NCBI GenBank assembly: GCA_017476665.1
Contig: JAFUZJ010000041.1
Location: 1-64,000, forward strand
DNA length: 64,000 bases
Direction: 5' to 3'
Source of the DNA: Lachnospiraceae bacterium
GTDB lineage: Bacteria; Bacillota; Clostridia; Lachnospirales; Lachnospiraceae
Part shown: positions 1-7,179 of the stretch, one piece after another
Numbering within the stretch: position 1 is the first letter of the stretch
How the letters are laid out: the number at the start of each line of letters is the position of its first letter
The notes under the pieces: generated by a model
The model's database searches: none
What the model saw: only the letters and a program-made list of their open reading frames with translations
Told to the model about the DNA's origin: nothing
Made by a program: the position numbers and the translations under genes

Positions 1-1106
1 AACAACAGCGTAAACAACAGAAACCCAAACTGCACCCACATGGGTACATTCCCGTTCTGAAACACTTCCGAAAGAAACATAGTAAACGCACCAATAAACA
101 CCAAAATCAAAATACTGGTGCCAAACATCAGCAAATCCGCTTCCCCCGCCGTCACCGCCAGTCTGCTCCAAAAAAAGTCTCCAATCAGTTGGATCGGCGC
201 GTTCCAGCCGTTTAGACCATCCGTGCCAAAGAGCTCAAACTGGATCACGGCAGATACCCCATGCAGGATCACACCCGCACCCGCCGACACACTTGCCCCG
301 GCGAGGAGTCTGGCAAGCACCGCCGCTCCCTGCCCTTTGGCTGTCACCTGCACCAACGGTCTGGTACGCCACCTTCTCTCCAGGGAAAAACTCTCACAGA
401 GCGCAAAGATCACAAATGCCACCAGCAGGATATGGATCCAGGACGCATTTTGCAATAATTGACGATAGGCCGGCGTATATGCCATAGTCAGCGGAAAAGA
501 AATTTTTTCATGTTTCTGCCAGAACTCCTGCTCCTCATCCGTCAGCTGCTCGTAATCATACAACAAATTCACTTCCACCTGTTCTATTCGATCCTGTATC
601 ATAGCCCCCGTAAGAAACTCATATCCCGGATTGTTGCCTAAGTTAGAAATTGTCCTCCACACCCAATTAATATTCTGATAACTCCATGCAATACGGTAAT
701 TATCATGCGTCTCCCAGTCCCATTCATACTTCTCCACGAAATCATGTAAGTATTGAATGGTTTCCTCATCCAGCTTTTTACCGGACCACTGTCTGGCAAA
801 TTCCTGCTGCAGTCGTATGTAGGCAAGCGGATTGACCTTCTCCGTGACCACCGCACCATCCTCATCAATCCAGCGGATCTCCACTCCATTCAAGAATGCA
901 CTCCGCCCCGATGACTTTTGTGGTCCATTCTCATTCACGTAATTCCAAGGCAACTCCTCACCCTCCGAACCGACGGAATAAATCAGGATAGAATTGAGAT
1001 TCAGCAGAATGGTCGCGATCAAAATCAGCCAGAACACAACCACCGTCTGCCGGCGGTCAAATATTTTCTTACACTCATAATAATAAATTACCCAAAAATT
1101 CTTCAC
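1..1106 (-). CDS. ABC-2-type transporter permease, copy A (C-terminus outside window)
   Basis: Predicted multi-pass membrane subunit of an ABC exporter. The frame is open from a GTG at 1106 to the window start, so about 73 C-terminal residues are missing by comparison with the complete paralogue at 1350-2675. It begins MKNFWVIYYYECKKIF, has one membrane segment, a soluble domain of about 170 residues rich in Trp, Tyr and Glu, then further helices. The two copies align end to end with one extra codon here. DNA identity is very high at about 1-480 and 900-1075 but clearly lower at about 490-890, a mosaic pattern. It sits 28 bp after a chimeric mini-ORF that contains the end of an ATPase gene, so it has no complete ATPase directly upstream. 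It may use the ATPase at 2672-3367. The function is inferred from family and context; the substrate is unknown. Confidence 0.8.
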   Translation of the reverse strand, partial: MKNFWVIYYYECKKIFDRRQTVVVFWLILIATILLNLNSILIYSVGSEGEELPWNYVNENGPQKSSGRSAFLNGVEIRWIDEDGAVVTEKVNPLAYIRLQQEFARQWSGKKLDEETIQYLHDFVEKYEWDWETHDNYRIAWSYQNINWVWRTISNLGNNPGYEFLTGAMIQDRIEQVEVNLLYDYEQLTDEEQEFWQKHEKISFPLTMAYTPAYRQLLQNASWIHILLVAFVIFALCESFSLERRWRTRPLVQVTAKGQGAAVLARLLAGASVSAGAGVILHGVSAVIQFELFGTDGLNGWNAPIQLIGDFFWSRLAVTAGEADLLMFGTSILILVFIGAFTMFLSEVFQNGNVPMWVQFGFLLFTLL

Positions 1107-1134
1107 CTGTCCGGTCTCCCCTCATTCTCACATA

Positions 1135-1224
1135 TCACTTGTCCGCAAACTCCTTCATATAAAAATCTTTCAGACTGCCGTCCTGCTTCATCTCATACCA
1201 AAACAATGTCACGAAATTGTTCAT
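1135..1224 (-). pseudogene. Chimeric 29-codon ORF at a duplication junction
   Basis: Read on the minus strand, an ATG at 1224 opens a 29-residue frame ending at a TGA at 1135-1137. The first 13 residues (MNNFVTLFWYEMK) resemble the start of an ABC-2 permease. The last 16 (QDGSLKDFYMKEFADK) match the C-terminus of the complete ABC ATPase at 2672-3367 except for one Glu-to-Lys change. It therefore looks like a recombination join between a permease 5' end and an ATPase 3' end, left when the permease was duplicated. A purine-rich stretch (gaaaggg) lies 10 bases upstream of the ATG. It could act as a leader peptide coupled to the next permease, or be inert. Confidence 0.6.
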
Positions 1225-1261
1225 TTTCAATGCCCTTTCCGCAAAGATAATCCCCCTGTAT

Positions 1262-1341
1262 TGCAACGGTCTGCTTTACCAGTTGCATCCTATTTTACCG
1301 GTTGTAAGCTCATTTTATGAATCTTCTCATGCAACTGCATT
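1262..1341. promoter_or_regulatory. Cluster of GTTGCA-type repeats upstream of copy A
   Basis: This gap between the two permease copies holds related short repeats: TTTACCAGTTGCAT at 1275-1288 and TTTACCGGTTGTAA at 1294-1307 (direct, 19 bp apart), TTGCAACGG near 1261 in the opposite orientation, and a palindromic ATGCAACTGCAT near 1330. Paired direct repeats about two helical turns apart with a GTT core are reminiscent of LytTR-family operators, but the match to the published consensus is imperfect. It could control the mini-ORF and permease copy A. No LytTR gene is in the window. Confidence 0.3.
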
Positions 1342-1349
1342 ATATATCC

Positions 1350-2675
1350 CTATGTATCCCGCCTGTGCCATACCGTATGCACCCCGCACAATGCGAGCGC
1401 CAGAAAAGTAAATCCGCAATACACTAAGGTACTGAAAGGAATCGCCGTAAACAAATGTCCCCCCACCGAAACTAACCGCTCGTCATACAAAAGTGTATAA
1501 TTCACCCGCTGCAAAGGGAAATACTGCCACAGCTGCGAAAGTGTGCGGTTCCGGTGAAAAATCCCATAATCGAACAACAGCGAAAACAACAGAAACCCAT
1601 ACTGCACCCACATGGGTACATTCCCGTTCTGAAACACTTCTGACAAAAGCATGGTAAATGCACCGATAAACACCAAAATCAAAATACTGGTGCCAAACAT
1701 CAGCAAAACCGCTTCCCCCGCCGTCACCGTCAGTCTGCTCCAGACATAGTCTCCGATCTGCTGGATCGGCGCGTTCCAGCCGTTTAGACCATCCGTGCCA
1801 AAGAGCGCAAACTGGATCACGGCAGATACCCCATGCAGGATCACACCCGCACCCGCCGACACACTTGCCCCGGCGAGGAGTCTGGCAAGCACCGCCGCTC
1901 CCTGCCCTTTGGCTGCCACCTGCACTAACGGCCTGGTACGCCACCTTCTCTCCAGGGAAAAACTCTCACAGAGCGCAAAGATCACAAATGCCACCAGCAG
2001 GATATGGATCCAGAAGGCATTTTTCAATAATTGACGATAGGCGGGCGTATATGCCATAGTCAACGGAAAGGAAATCCTCTCATGCTCCTGCCAAAAAGCC
2101 CGTTCCTCTTTGGTCAACTGCTCGTCGTCATACAGCCAGTCTGCCTGCTCCCGCACGATGTTCTCCTGTATCATCTCCTCCGTAAGAAATTCATACCCCG
2201 GATTGTAGTTTAACCTGGAAATGGATTTCCACACCCAGAAGATATTCTGATAACTCCATGCGATCCTGTAATTGCCATGTGACTCTATATCCCACTCATA
2301 CTTCTCCACAAAATCATGCAGATACCGAAGCGTCCCGGCATCCAGCTTTTTGCCGGACCACTGCCTGGCAAATTCCCGCTGCATCCGGATGTAGGCAAGC
2401 GGATTGACCTTCTTCGTTACCAATGCACCATCCACATCGATCCAGCGGATCTCCACTCCATCCAAAAGTGCTTTCCGTCCCGATGACTTATGCGGCCCTG
2501 CCTCATCGTAATTCCATGGCATATGCTCCCCCTCCGAGCCGATGGAATAAATCAGGATAGAATCCAGATTCAGCAGAATGGTCGCGATCAAGATCAGCCA
2601 GAACACAACCACCGTCTGCCTGCGGTCAAATATTTTCTTACACTCATAATAATAAATGATCCAAAAACTCTTCAC
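1350..2675 (-). CDS. ABC-2-type transporter permease, copy B
   Basis: Complete 441-residue membrane subunit of an ABC exporter. It starts at a GTG whose GTGA overlaps the stop of the ATPase gene, showing translational coupling. Residues about 22-44 form a first membrane helix, about 45-220 a soluble domain outside the membrane, and about 222-435 contain roughly five further helices. This topology, with a large loop after helix 1, is common in ABC-2 permeases of peptide or antibiotic-resistance exporters. The operon order is sigma factor, membrane protein, ATPase, permease, with overlapping stops and starts throughout, so these products probably act together. The substrate cannot be read from the sequence. 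The partial paralogue at 1-1106 lies just downstream. Confidence 0.85.
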   Translation of the reverse strand: MKSFWIIYYYECKKIFDRRQTVVVFWLILIATILLNLDSILIYSIGSEGEHMPWNYDEAGPHKSSGRKALLDGVEIRWIDVDGALVTKKVNPLAYIRMQREFARQWSGKKLDAGTLRYLHDFVEKYEWDIESHGNYRIAWSYQNIFWVWKSISRLNYNPGYEFLTEEMIQENIVREQADWLYDDEQLTKEERAFWQEHERISFPLTMAYTPAYRQLLKNAFWIHILLVAFVIFALCESFSLERRWRTRPLVQVAAKGQGAAVLARLLAGASVSAGAGVILHGVSAVIQFALFGTDGLNGWNAPIQQIGDYVWSRLTVTAGEAVLLMFGTSILILVFIGAFTMLLSEVFQNGNVPMWVQYGFLLFSLLFDYGIFHRNRTLSQLWQYFPLQRVNYTLLYDERLVSVGGHLFTAIPFSTLVYCGFTFLALALCGVHTVWHRRDT

Positions 2676-3367
2676 TTGTCCGCAAACTCCTTCATATAAA
2701 AATCCTCCAGACTGCCGTCCTGCTCGTTCCAGTTCCCCTGCCAGATGATCTGCCCGTCCTTCATCATCAGGATCCGGTCCGCAATGTGCTCCACATCCGA
2801 CACAATATGCGTAGACAAAAGCACAATACTCTTCTTACCGATCTCAGCGATCAGCTCCCGGAAACGCACCCGCTCCTTTGGATCCAGCCCTGCCGTGGGC
2901 TCGTCCAGAATCAACACCTGCGGATCATTCAGCAATGCCTGCGCAATCCCAAGCCGCTGTTTCATGCCGCCGGAATAGGTCTTTATCTTTTTCTTCGCCA
3001 CATCCGCAAGCCCCACCAGTTCCAGAAGTTCCTCTGTCCGCCTCTTTGCCTGCGTCTTGTCCAGCCCTTTCAGTGCCCCAAAGTACAACAGAAAATCCCG
3101 TCCGCTAAACTCCGGATAATACCCGAAATCCTGGGGCAGATACCCCAGCACTGCGCGATACCGCTCCTCGGTCACAGGCGTCCCGTCCAGCGCGATCGTC
3201 CCGCCTGTAGGCGTGAGAATCCCGCAGATCATGCGCATCAGTGTGGTCTTTCCGGCGCCGTTTGCGCCCAAAAGCCCCGTCACTCCGGGTTTCAGGGCAA
3301 AGGTCAGCCTGTCCACTGCAATTTTATTCTTGTACTGCTTCGTCACTCTGTCGATCACCAATTCCAT
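2672..3367 (-). CDS. ABC transporter ATP-binding protein
   Basis: Nucleotide-binding subunit of the exporter, 231 residues. Visible motifs are Walker A GANGAGKTT (about residue 36), the Q-loop region LPQDFGYYP, the signature YSGGMKQRLGIA, Walker B VLILDEPTAGLDP and the switch histidine in LLSTH. The short C-terminal tail FYMKEFADK is repeated in the chimeric ORF at 1135-1224. The start ATG overlaps the end of the upstream membrane-protein gene by 13 bp, and the stop overlaps the permease start. It energises permease B and possibly also copy A, which has no intact partner of its own nearby. Confidence 0.92.
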   Translation of the reverse strand: MELVIDRVTKQYKNKIAVDRLTFALKPGVTGLLGANGAGKTTLMRMICGILTPTGGTIALDGTPVTEERYRAVLGYLPQDFGYYPEFSGRDFLLYFGALKGLDKTQAKRRTEELLELVGLADVAKKKIKTYSGGMKQRLGIAQALLNDPQVLILDEPTAGLDPKERVRFRELIAEIGKKSIVLLSTHIVSDVEHIADRILMMKDGQIIWQGNWNEQDGSLEDFYMKEFADK

Positions 3368-4107
3368 GTGAATTCCTCCCGCATCATTGTTCTAAATACC
3401 ATAACCGTAAAGACAAAGACAGAAATTGTCATCATCTCCCACCAGAATCCATTCTCCGGTCTGAAAAGGGCAACGTCACTCTCCCGCGCAATCCAAAAAC
3501 ATCCCGCAACCAATACCGCAAATCCCGGTGCCATGTATTCGTTTCCCCTCCCATAAGGCGTCATCTCGATCAACATTCCTCCCGACACAGTCACAAGCAA
3601 CGGTAACAAAAGATACGCGCTCACCAGACACACACCGTACGGAACCCGCGCCGCCAGAAAAACCGCTGTTGCCAGCAATACAAGCACATCAAATATCCCA
3701 ATGATCAAAACCCGCGAGAGCATGACGCTCCGTAAAGAATATCTGGCTGCCGACTCCATCTCCCACATGCCAAAACGTTTCGACCGCAGCGTCTCCAAGA
3801 CCATCAAAAGTGCCAGAATAGGCGAGCATTCCGCCATCACCCATACCGTATCCCCCTGTAATCTTGGAAAAGCCCATATCGCAAATCCCAGAAAAGCCAC
3901 CGCCGCCAACCACACAATTTTTCGGATATACGACATCTGGGTAACCAACAGACTGACATAGTTTTCTCCCTGCTGCGCTGGCTGCCCTGCCGCCTGCTCT
4001 TGTTTCTCTTGTGTTATTCGTTTCAAAAACGCTTCTTTTTCTATGGCTGCAGGTGCCTCATAGACCATCTTTAATCCCTGCTTCCAAAGTACGCTGTCAT
4101 CCCTCAT
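3355..4107 (-). CDS. Multi-pass membrane protein between sigma factor and ABC genes
   Basis: About 250 residues. I use the ATG at 4107 (MRDDSVLWKQG) because it overlaps the end of the sigma-factor gene by 11 bp and follows GGAGGATATTC; a longer frame to 4230 runs wholly inside the sigma gene. Residues 1-65 are charged and cytoplasmic in character, followed by about six hydrophobic segments. No family is recognised. Its place directly after an ECF-like sigma factor is where anti-sigma factors usually sit, so a membrane-bound sensor or anti-sigma role is plausible but inferred. The stop overlaps the start of the ATPase gene. Confidence 0.75.
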   Translation of the reverse strand: MRDDSVLWKQGLKMVYEAPAAIEKEAFLKRITQEKQEQAAGQPAQQGENYVSLLVTQMSYIRKIVWLAAVAFLGFAIWAFPRLQGDTVWVMAECSPILALLMVLETLRSKRFGMWEMESAARYSLRSVMLSRVLIIGIFDVLVLLATAVFLAARVPYGVCLVSAYLLLPLLVTVSGGMLIEMTPYGRGNEYMAPGFAVLVAGCFWIARESDVALFRPENGFWWEMMTISVFVFTVMVFRTMMREEFTWNW

Positions 4108-4588
4108 GAATATCCTCCTTCCCAAGTTCCTCCTGTAATCTCCGCTTTGCCTGCATGGTTCTGCGATAAACAGAAAATCTGGACATCCCCAATACTTTTG
4201 CAATCGTCCCCACCGAAAGCTCGTTGACATAACGCAGTAGTAAAATCTCCCGCTCCCCTGGACAAAGCCTTGTAAGCGCCGCGCCTACCGCCTGCTTCAA
4301 CACAAGCTGCTCTTCCGTATCGGAATTACCAGGTATCTCAAACTCCTCCCAATCCCTATATTCCGGGCGAGGCTTGCGAAACTCATCCATGCACAGGTTT
4401 CTGGCAATAGTGTATAAAATCGGCAACGCCACATTTTCCTTACCGCTTCCGCCCCATCCTATATCCGGATATCGCTCAAACAGCCGCAAAAACGCCTCCT
4501 GTGTGATGTCCTCCGCCCGCTCCCTGTCATGCAGCCTGAAATAACAATAGCGGTATATTTTGTCATATTGTTCCTCCAGCCAATCCAA
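4097..4588 (-). CDS. RNA polymerase sigma-70 family (ECF-like) sigma factor
   Basis: Alternative sigma factor of about 163 residues. Region 2 is visible as YRYCYFRLHDRERAEDITQE, and region 4 as LTRLCPGEREILLLRY followed by the helix-turn-helix VGTIAKVLGMSRFSVYRR. I place the start at the TTG at 4588, because AGAGGAGG lies 10 bases upstream of it. A GTG at 4609 would put that ribosome site inside the gene and has none of its own. The gene is first in an operon with a membrane protein and an ABC exporter, suggesting a stress- or drug-responsive self-regulated export system. A TATAAT-like element lies upstream near 4665-4670, but no convincing -35 is paired with it. Confidence 0.85.
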   Translation of the reverse strand: MDWLEEQYDKIYRYCYFRLHDRERAEDITQEAFLRLFERYPDIGWGGSGKENVALPILYTIARNLCMDEFRKPRPEYRDWEEFEIPGNSDTEEQLVLKQAVGAALTRLCPGEREILLLRYVNELSVGTIAKVLGMSRFSVYRRTMQAKRRLQEELGKEDIHEG

Positions 4589-4708
4589 TGTCCGAAAGCC
4601 TCCTCTCACTGTGTATAACGGTTGGGGTATCTGTTATGTGCGGCAGAAAGATAGTTTATTATAAATCTTTTCTTATAAATATTATCCATATTTGTTTCCA
4701 AAAGTAAA

Positions 4709-4742
4709 AGGTGTATGGAAAATACGTCTTCTCCATACACCT
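4709..4742 (-). terminator. Rho-independent terminator after higA
   Basis: AGGTGTATGG at 4709-4718 pairs with CCATACACCT at 4733-4742, and on the minus strand the stem is followed by TTTTACTTTT. It lies about 50 bp past the higA stop, so it ends the higBA transcript. It could also partly stop readthrough the other way. Confidence 0.75.
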
Positions 4743-4791
4743 GTAAACAATCTCTTCTCCATAATTAACTTCGAGGGAATTGTCAAATTAT

Positions 4792-5091
4792 TTAGATTAC
4801 AACCCTATATGGCTCAATGCGATCCATTTCCTCGCGCATGCTTTCTTTCAATTCCCGTATCTCAATATCATTTTGAATATCCAAAAAATACCGATCCGAC
4901 ACGCCGAAAAACTTTGCCAGCCGCAATGATGTGTCCGCTGTAATCTTCCGCCGATCATGCAGAATATCCTGTATTCTGGAAGTCGGCACATGAATCCCCT
5001 GTGCAACCCTGTATGCGGACAAGCCCATCGGTTCCATAAATTCTTCCAGTAATATCTCACTCATTTTGGGTGTCGTAATATGCTCCTTCAT
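4792..5091 (-). CDS. higA: HigA-family antitoxin (XRE/VapI type)
   Basis: Antitoxin of about 99 residues. Its helix-turn-helix (about residues 18-70) shows MGLSAYRVAQGIHVPTSRIQ and the family segment DILHDRRKITADTSLRLAKF followed by FGVSDRYFLDIQ. This pattern is typical of HigA/VapI antidote proteins, which bind the partner toxin and repress their own promoter. I choose the ATG at 5091 rather than the one at 5097 because GAGGGGG directly abuts the earlier ATG but lies about 6 bases from this one. The gene follows the toxin gene (toxin-first order, as usual for higBA) after 51 bp. Confidence 0.88.
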   Translation of the reverse strand: MKEHITTPKMSEILLEEFMEPMGLSAYRVAQGIHVPTSRIQDILHDRRKITADTSLRLAKFFGVSDRYFLDIQNDIEIRELKESMREEMDRIEPYRVVI

Positions 5092-5142
5092 ATGCATCCC
5101 CCTCGTCTTTCTGATACATTTTAGTGTATTTCCTGTTGCCGC

Positions 5143-5424
5143 TCAATGATAATCCACTATCTCAACTTCGTAAAAATGCTTGCCGTCATACCGGAAACAA
5201 ATACGATACTGTGAATTGATCCTGATACTATATTGACCAGTGCGATCACCTATAAGTTGCTCCAAGTGGTTCGCAGGAGGAACCCTTAAATCCTCTAAAA
5301 CAGCCGCATTATCAATAAGCATCAACTTACGCAATGCTACTCTCTGTATATTATGTGGCAGTTTTTGTGAAAAAATCTGAAAATATATTTTTTCTGTCTC
5401 TTTATCTGCAAAGCTTTTTATCAC
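5143..5424 (-). CDS. higB: HigB-family toxin (RelE-fold mRNA interferase)
   Basis: Predicted ribosome-dependent mRNA endonuclease of 93 residues, the usual length. It shows family landmarks: MIKSFADKETEKIY at the N-terminus, LEDLRVPPANHLEQL in the middle and a C-terminal YSIRINSQYRICFRYDG with the conserved Arg and Tyr residues, ending VEIVDYH. It is followed by higA. The module lies at the edge of an accessory region carrying a second toxin-antitoxin pair. Confidence 0.88.
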   Translation of the reverse strand: MIKSFADKETEKIYFQIFSQKLPHNIQRVALRKLMLIDNAAVLEDLRVPPANHLEQLIGDRTGQYSIRINSQYRICFRYDGKHFYEVEIVDYH

Positions 5425-5453
5425 TTATATTATACCTCCCTCGCATGTATATG

Positions 5454-5669
5454 TCAATCGGTCATATCCTCATCTGCCTGCCCTTTCTTCGTCATCTTTT
5501 CCATTTGAATATAATACTCCAATAACCGAATCACATAATCCGGCGCATGTCGCCCATCTCTCTCCCATTCTGTAACTGTGCGATACGGGATCTGAAAATA
5601 CTCACAAAACTCTCTGCGATTCATCCCCGTTCGCTCTCGTAATTCTTTAATCTTTGTAGCTTTATCCAT
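5454..5669 (-). CDS. Small helix-turn-helix regulator (XRE-like)
   Basis: About 71 residues, starting at the ATG at 5669 after AGAGGAGCGATTTT. Upstream codons in the same frame run through the promoter and are not coding. The product has a compact helix-turn-helix: KIKELRERTGMNRREFCEYF, then IPYRTVTEWERDGRHAPDYV, and a charged tail. It probably binds DNA as a dimer. Two short palindromes immediately upstream (5689-5699 and 5727-5737) are good candidates for its own operators, suggesting autoregulation. The final codons lie 29 bp before the higB start, so it could form a unit with higBA. No partner protein is obvious. Confidence 0.75.
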   Translation of the reverse strand: MDKATKIKELRERTGMNRREFCEYFQIPYRTVTEWERDGRHAPDYVIRLLEYYIQMEKMTKKGQADEDMTD

Positions 5670-5688
5670 AAAATCGCTCCTCTGTTTT

Positions 5689-5737
5689 ACACGTTGTGTA
5701 TATATTCTATCATACATTGCAAATATACACAATGTGT
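5689..5737. promoter_or_regulatory. Paired palindromic operators of the small XRE gene
   Basis: ACACGTTGTGT (5689-5699) and ACACAATGTGT (5727-5737) are near-identical short palindromes whose centres are 38 bp apart, each flanked by TATAT on the inner side. Together they form a larger inverted repeat enclosing the probable promoter of the gene starting at 5669. This is the layout expected for autorepression by a dimeric helix-turn-helix protein. The operator role is inferred. Confidence 0.5.
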
Positions 5738-5794
5738 AATTACTACAGTAGGGTTTGAAAAAATGTAAATTTATATAAATATTCTCTTGAAAAA

Positions 5795-6313
5795 ATGTCA
5801 AAAAAAAAAGAATGCACCCCTGTCAGTGAAGCGATGCACAACACTCTTATGACTCATTTTAAGAAATATGTGATCGTCGACGGCATGCCTGCTGACGTGC
5901 AGAAATATGTAAATAGCGGAGACGTCAATAAGGTAGATAAACTCCAGCGTAACATTATTGAAATGTACAAACTGGATTTCACCAAATATGAACAATTTGA
6001 AAATGCAGTGATTCAGGAACTCACGGCACACGGTTTCAGCGTTTATTTCTATAACAGCCACAAAAATAGCGAACTTGACTTTCTGATAGAAAAAGGCGGA
6101 GAAGTTGTGCCGATTGAAGTAAAAAGCGGAAAAGTCTATTATGTCCATTCCGCCATTTCAAAGGCATGTGAAAATCCCGAATACAATATTCATCAGGCCT
6201 ATGTACTCGGAGACTGTAATATCTCCCAAGAAGGCAAGATCACATACTACCCTGTCTATCTGTGCAATTTCATCCGGGACGATGTGAGCCTGCCGATTTT
6301 GAAGCCACTGTAA
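5795..6313 (+). pseudogene. Remnant of an AAA/DUF4143-type ATPase gene
   Basis: The 172-residue product matches only parts of the AAA_14/DUF4143 family (normally about 400 residues): a middle segment (residues about 8-65, including HFKKYVIVDGMPADVQKYV) and the C-terminal restriction-endonuclease-like segment (about 67-125, with ELDFLIEKGGEVVPIEVKSG). The N-terminal P-loop ATPase domain is absent, and the two remaining parts appear joined at about residue 66 by an internal deletion. The start follows a poly-A run with no good ribosome site. I read it as a decayed gene, although the frame stays open. It is divergent from the small XRE gene. Confidence 0.6.
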
Positions 6314-6356
6314 TAGCCCTTTGTCAAACTATATTCTTAAATTTTTGTGCATTGTA

Positions 6357-6385
6357 TTGCTTTTTTCGTGCAAACTTCATATAAT
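6357..6385 (+). promoter_or_regulatory. Promoter of dinJ-yafQ
   Basis: TTGCTT at 6357-6362, a 17-bp spacer and TATAAT at 6380-6385, about 40 bp before the dinJ start. AAGGGGG serves as the ribosome site. Antitoxin autoregulation would be expected at this promoter. Confidence 0.6.
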
Positions 6386-6424
6386 AATAGTAGGACATAT
6401 AAAGCATAGGAAGGGGGCTTAATT

Positions 6425-6706
6425 ATGAGCAATCCATCAACAACAAATATCAGTATTCGTATGGATACCCAGTTGAAAGCTGCCGCGGAGGAATTATATT
6501 CCGAACTCGGCATGAATCTTTCGACGGCATTTAATATTTTTGTGCGCCAGTCTCTGCGTGAGGGCGGTATCCCATTCAAGATCACAACAGATACGCCCAA
6601 TCAGGAAACCGTCTCAGCCATGCTTGAGGCAGAAAGGATAGCGCAGGATTCCTCCGTAAAGGGCTACACCGACATGGACGAACTCTTTGCCGATTTGAAA
6701 AAATGA
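6425..6706 (+). CDS. dinJ: RelB/DinJ-family antitoxin
   Basis: Antitoxin of 93 residues with an N-terminal ribbon-helix-helix: NISIRMDTQLKAAAEELYSE followed by LGMNLSTAFNIFVRQSLREG and IPFKIT, the standard RelB/DinJ signature. The C-terminal tail ends YTDMDELFADLKK and would wrap the toxin. Its TGA overlaps the toxin ATG by 4 bp (ATGA), so the pair is co-translated. It is expected to neutralise the YafQ-like toxin and repress the shared promoter. Confidence 0.9.
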   Translation: MSNPSTTNISIRMDTQLKAAAEELYSELGMNLSTAFNIFVRQSLREGGIPFKITTDTPNQETVSAMLEAERIAQDSSVKGYTDMDELFADLKK

Positions 6707-6981
6707 CCAAGTATACCGTAAAAACCACCACACAGTTCAAAAAAGATTACAAACACATGGTAAAACAGGGACTTCCTATATCCGAGTTAGAAGCTGTTGT
6801 CCGCTTGCTTGCGAATGGAAGTCCCCTCCCCGAAAAATATCGGGATCATGCACTCTCCGGCAGATGGAGCGGACACCGTGAATGCCATATCAGACCGGAC
6901 TGGCTTCTTATCTATCGCATTGAAAATCAAATTCTCGTTTTGTCACTTTCCAGAACAGGCTCCCACTCAGATTTATTTTAA
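6703..6981 (+). CDS. yafQ: YafQ-family mRNA interferase toxin
   Basis: Toxin of 92 residues with the RelE/YafQ fold: TTQFKKDYKHMVKQG near the N-terminus, LPEKYRDHALSGRWSGHREC in the middle, and HIRPDWLLIYRIE with the conserved catalytic-region His, Asp, Tyr and Arg. The C-terminal SRTGSHSDLF supplies a further histidine. It is predicted to cut mRNA on the ribosome and is the second gene of the dinJ-yafQ pair. No lesion is seen, so the module is probably functional. Confidence 0.9.
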   Translation: MTKYTVKTTTQFKKDYKHMVKQGLPISELEAVVRLLANGSPLPEKYRDHALSGRWSGHRECHIRPDWLLIYRIENQILVLSLSRTGSHSDLF

Positions 6982-7010
6982 TCATTACCCTTTGGATTTA
7001 TATTGATCTT

Positions 7011-7136
7011 CTACTCCTTTGTCAATTTATGTTTCTGCGTTTGTCTGTATTTCCAACACCCGATAAGCTTTGTGACCTGTTGGTCTTTGCCCTTCGTCAT
7101 GATGATGCGCTTGATCCGACCAGTGACATAGATTAC
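7011..7136 (-). other. Short open fragment, possible gene remnant
   Basis: In the 198-bp gap after yafQ, the minus strand holds 41 sense codons between stops, without a start, reading VTGRIKRIIMTKGKDQQVTK then LIGCWKYRQTQ. The basic, protein-like composition suggests the end of a decayed gene, perhaps from a mobile element. I do not recognise the family. Confidence 0.2.
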
Positions 7137-7179
7137 TCACGCTGCCCGCCCGCGTGTACCTTTACAACCTCTTAGCAAT

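Noticed and set aside
4708..4743. Operator for the sigma operon
   Set aside because: The inverted repeat has a T-run in the higA direction and fits a terminator.
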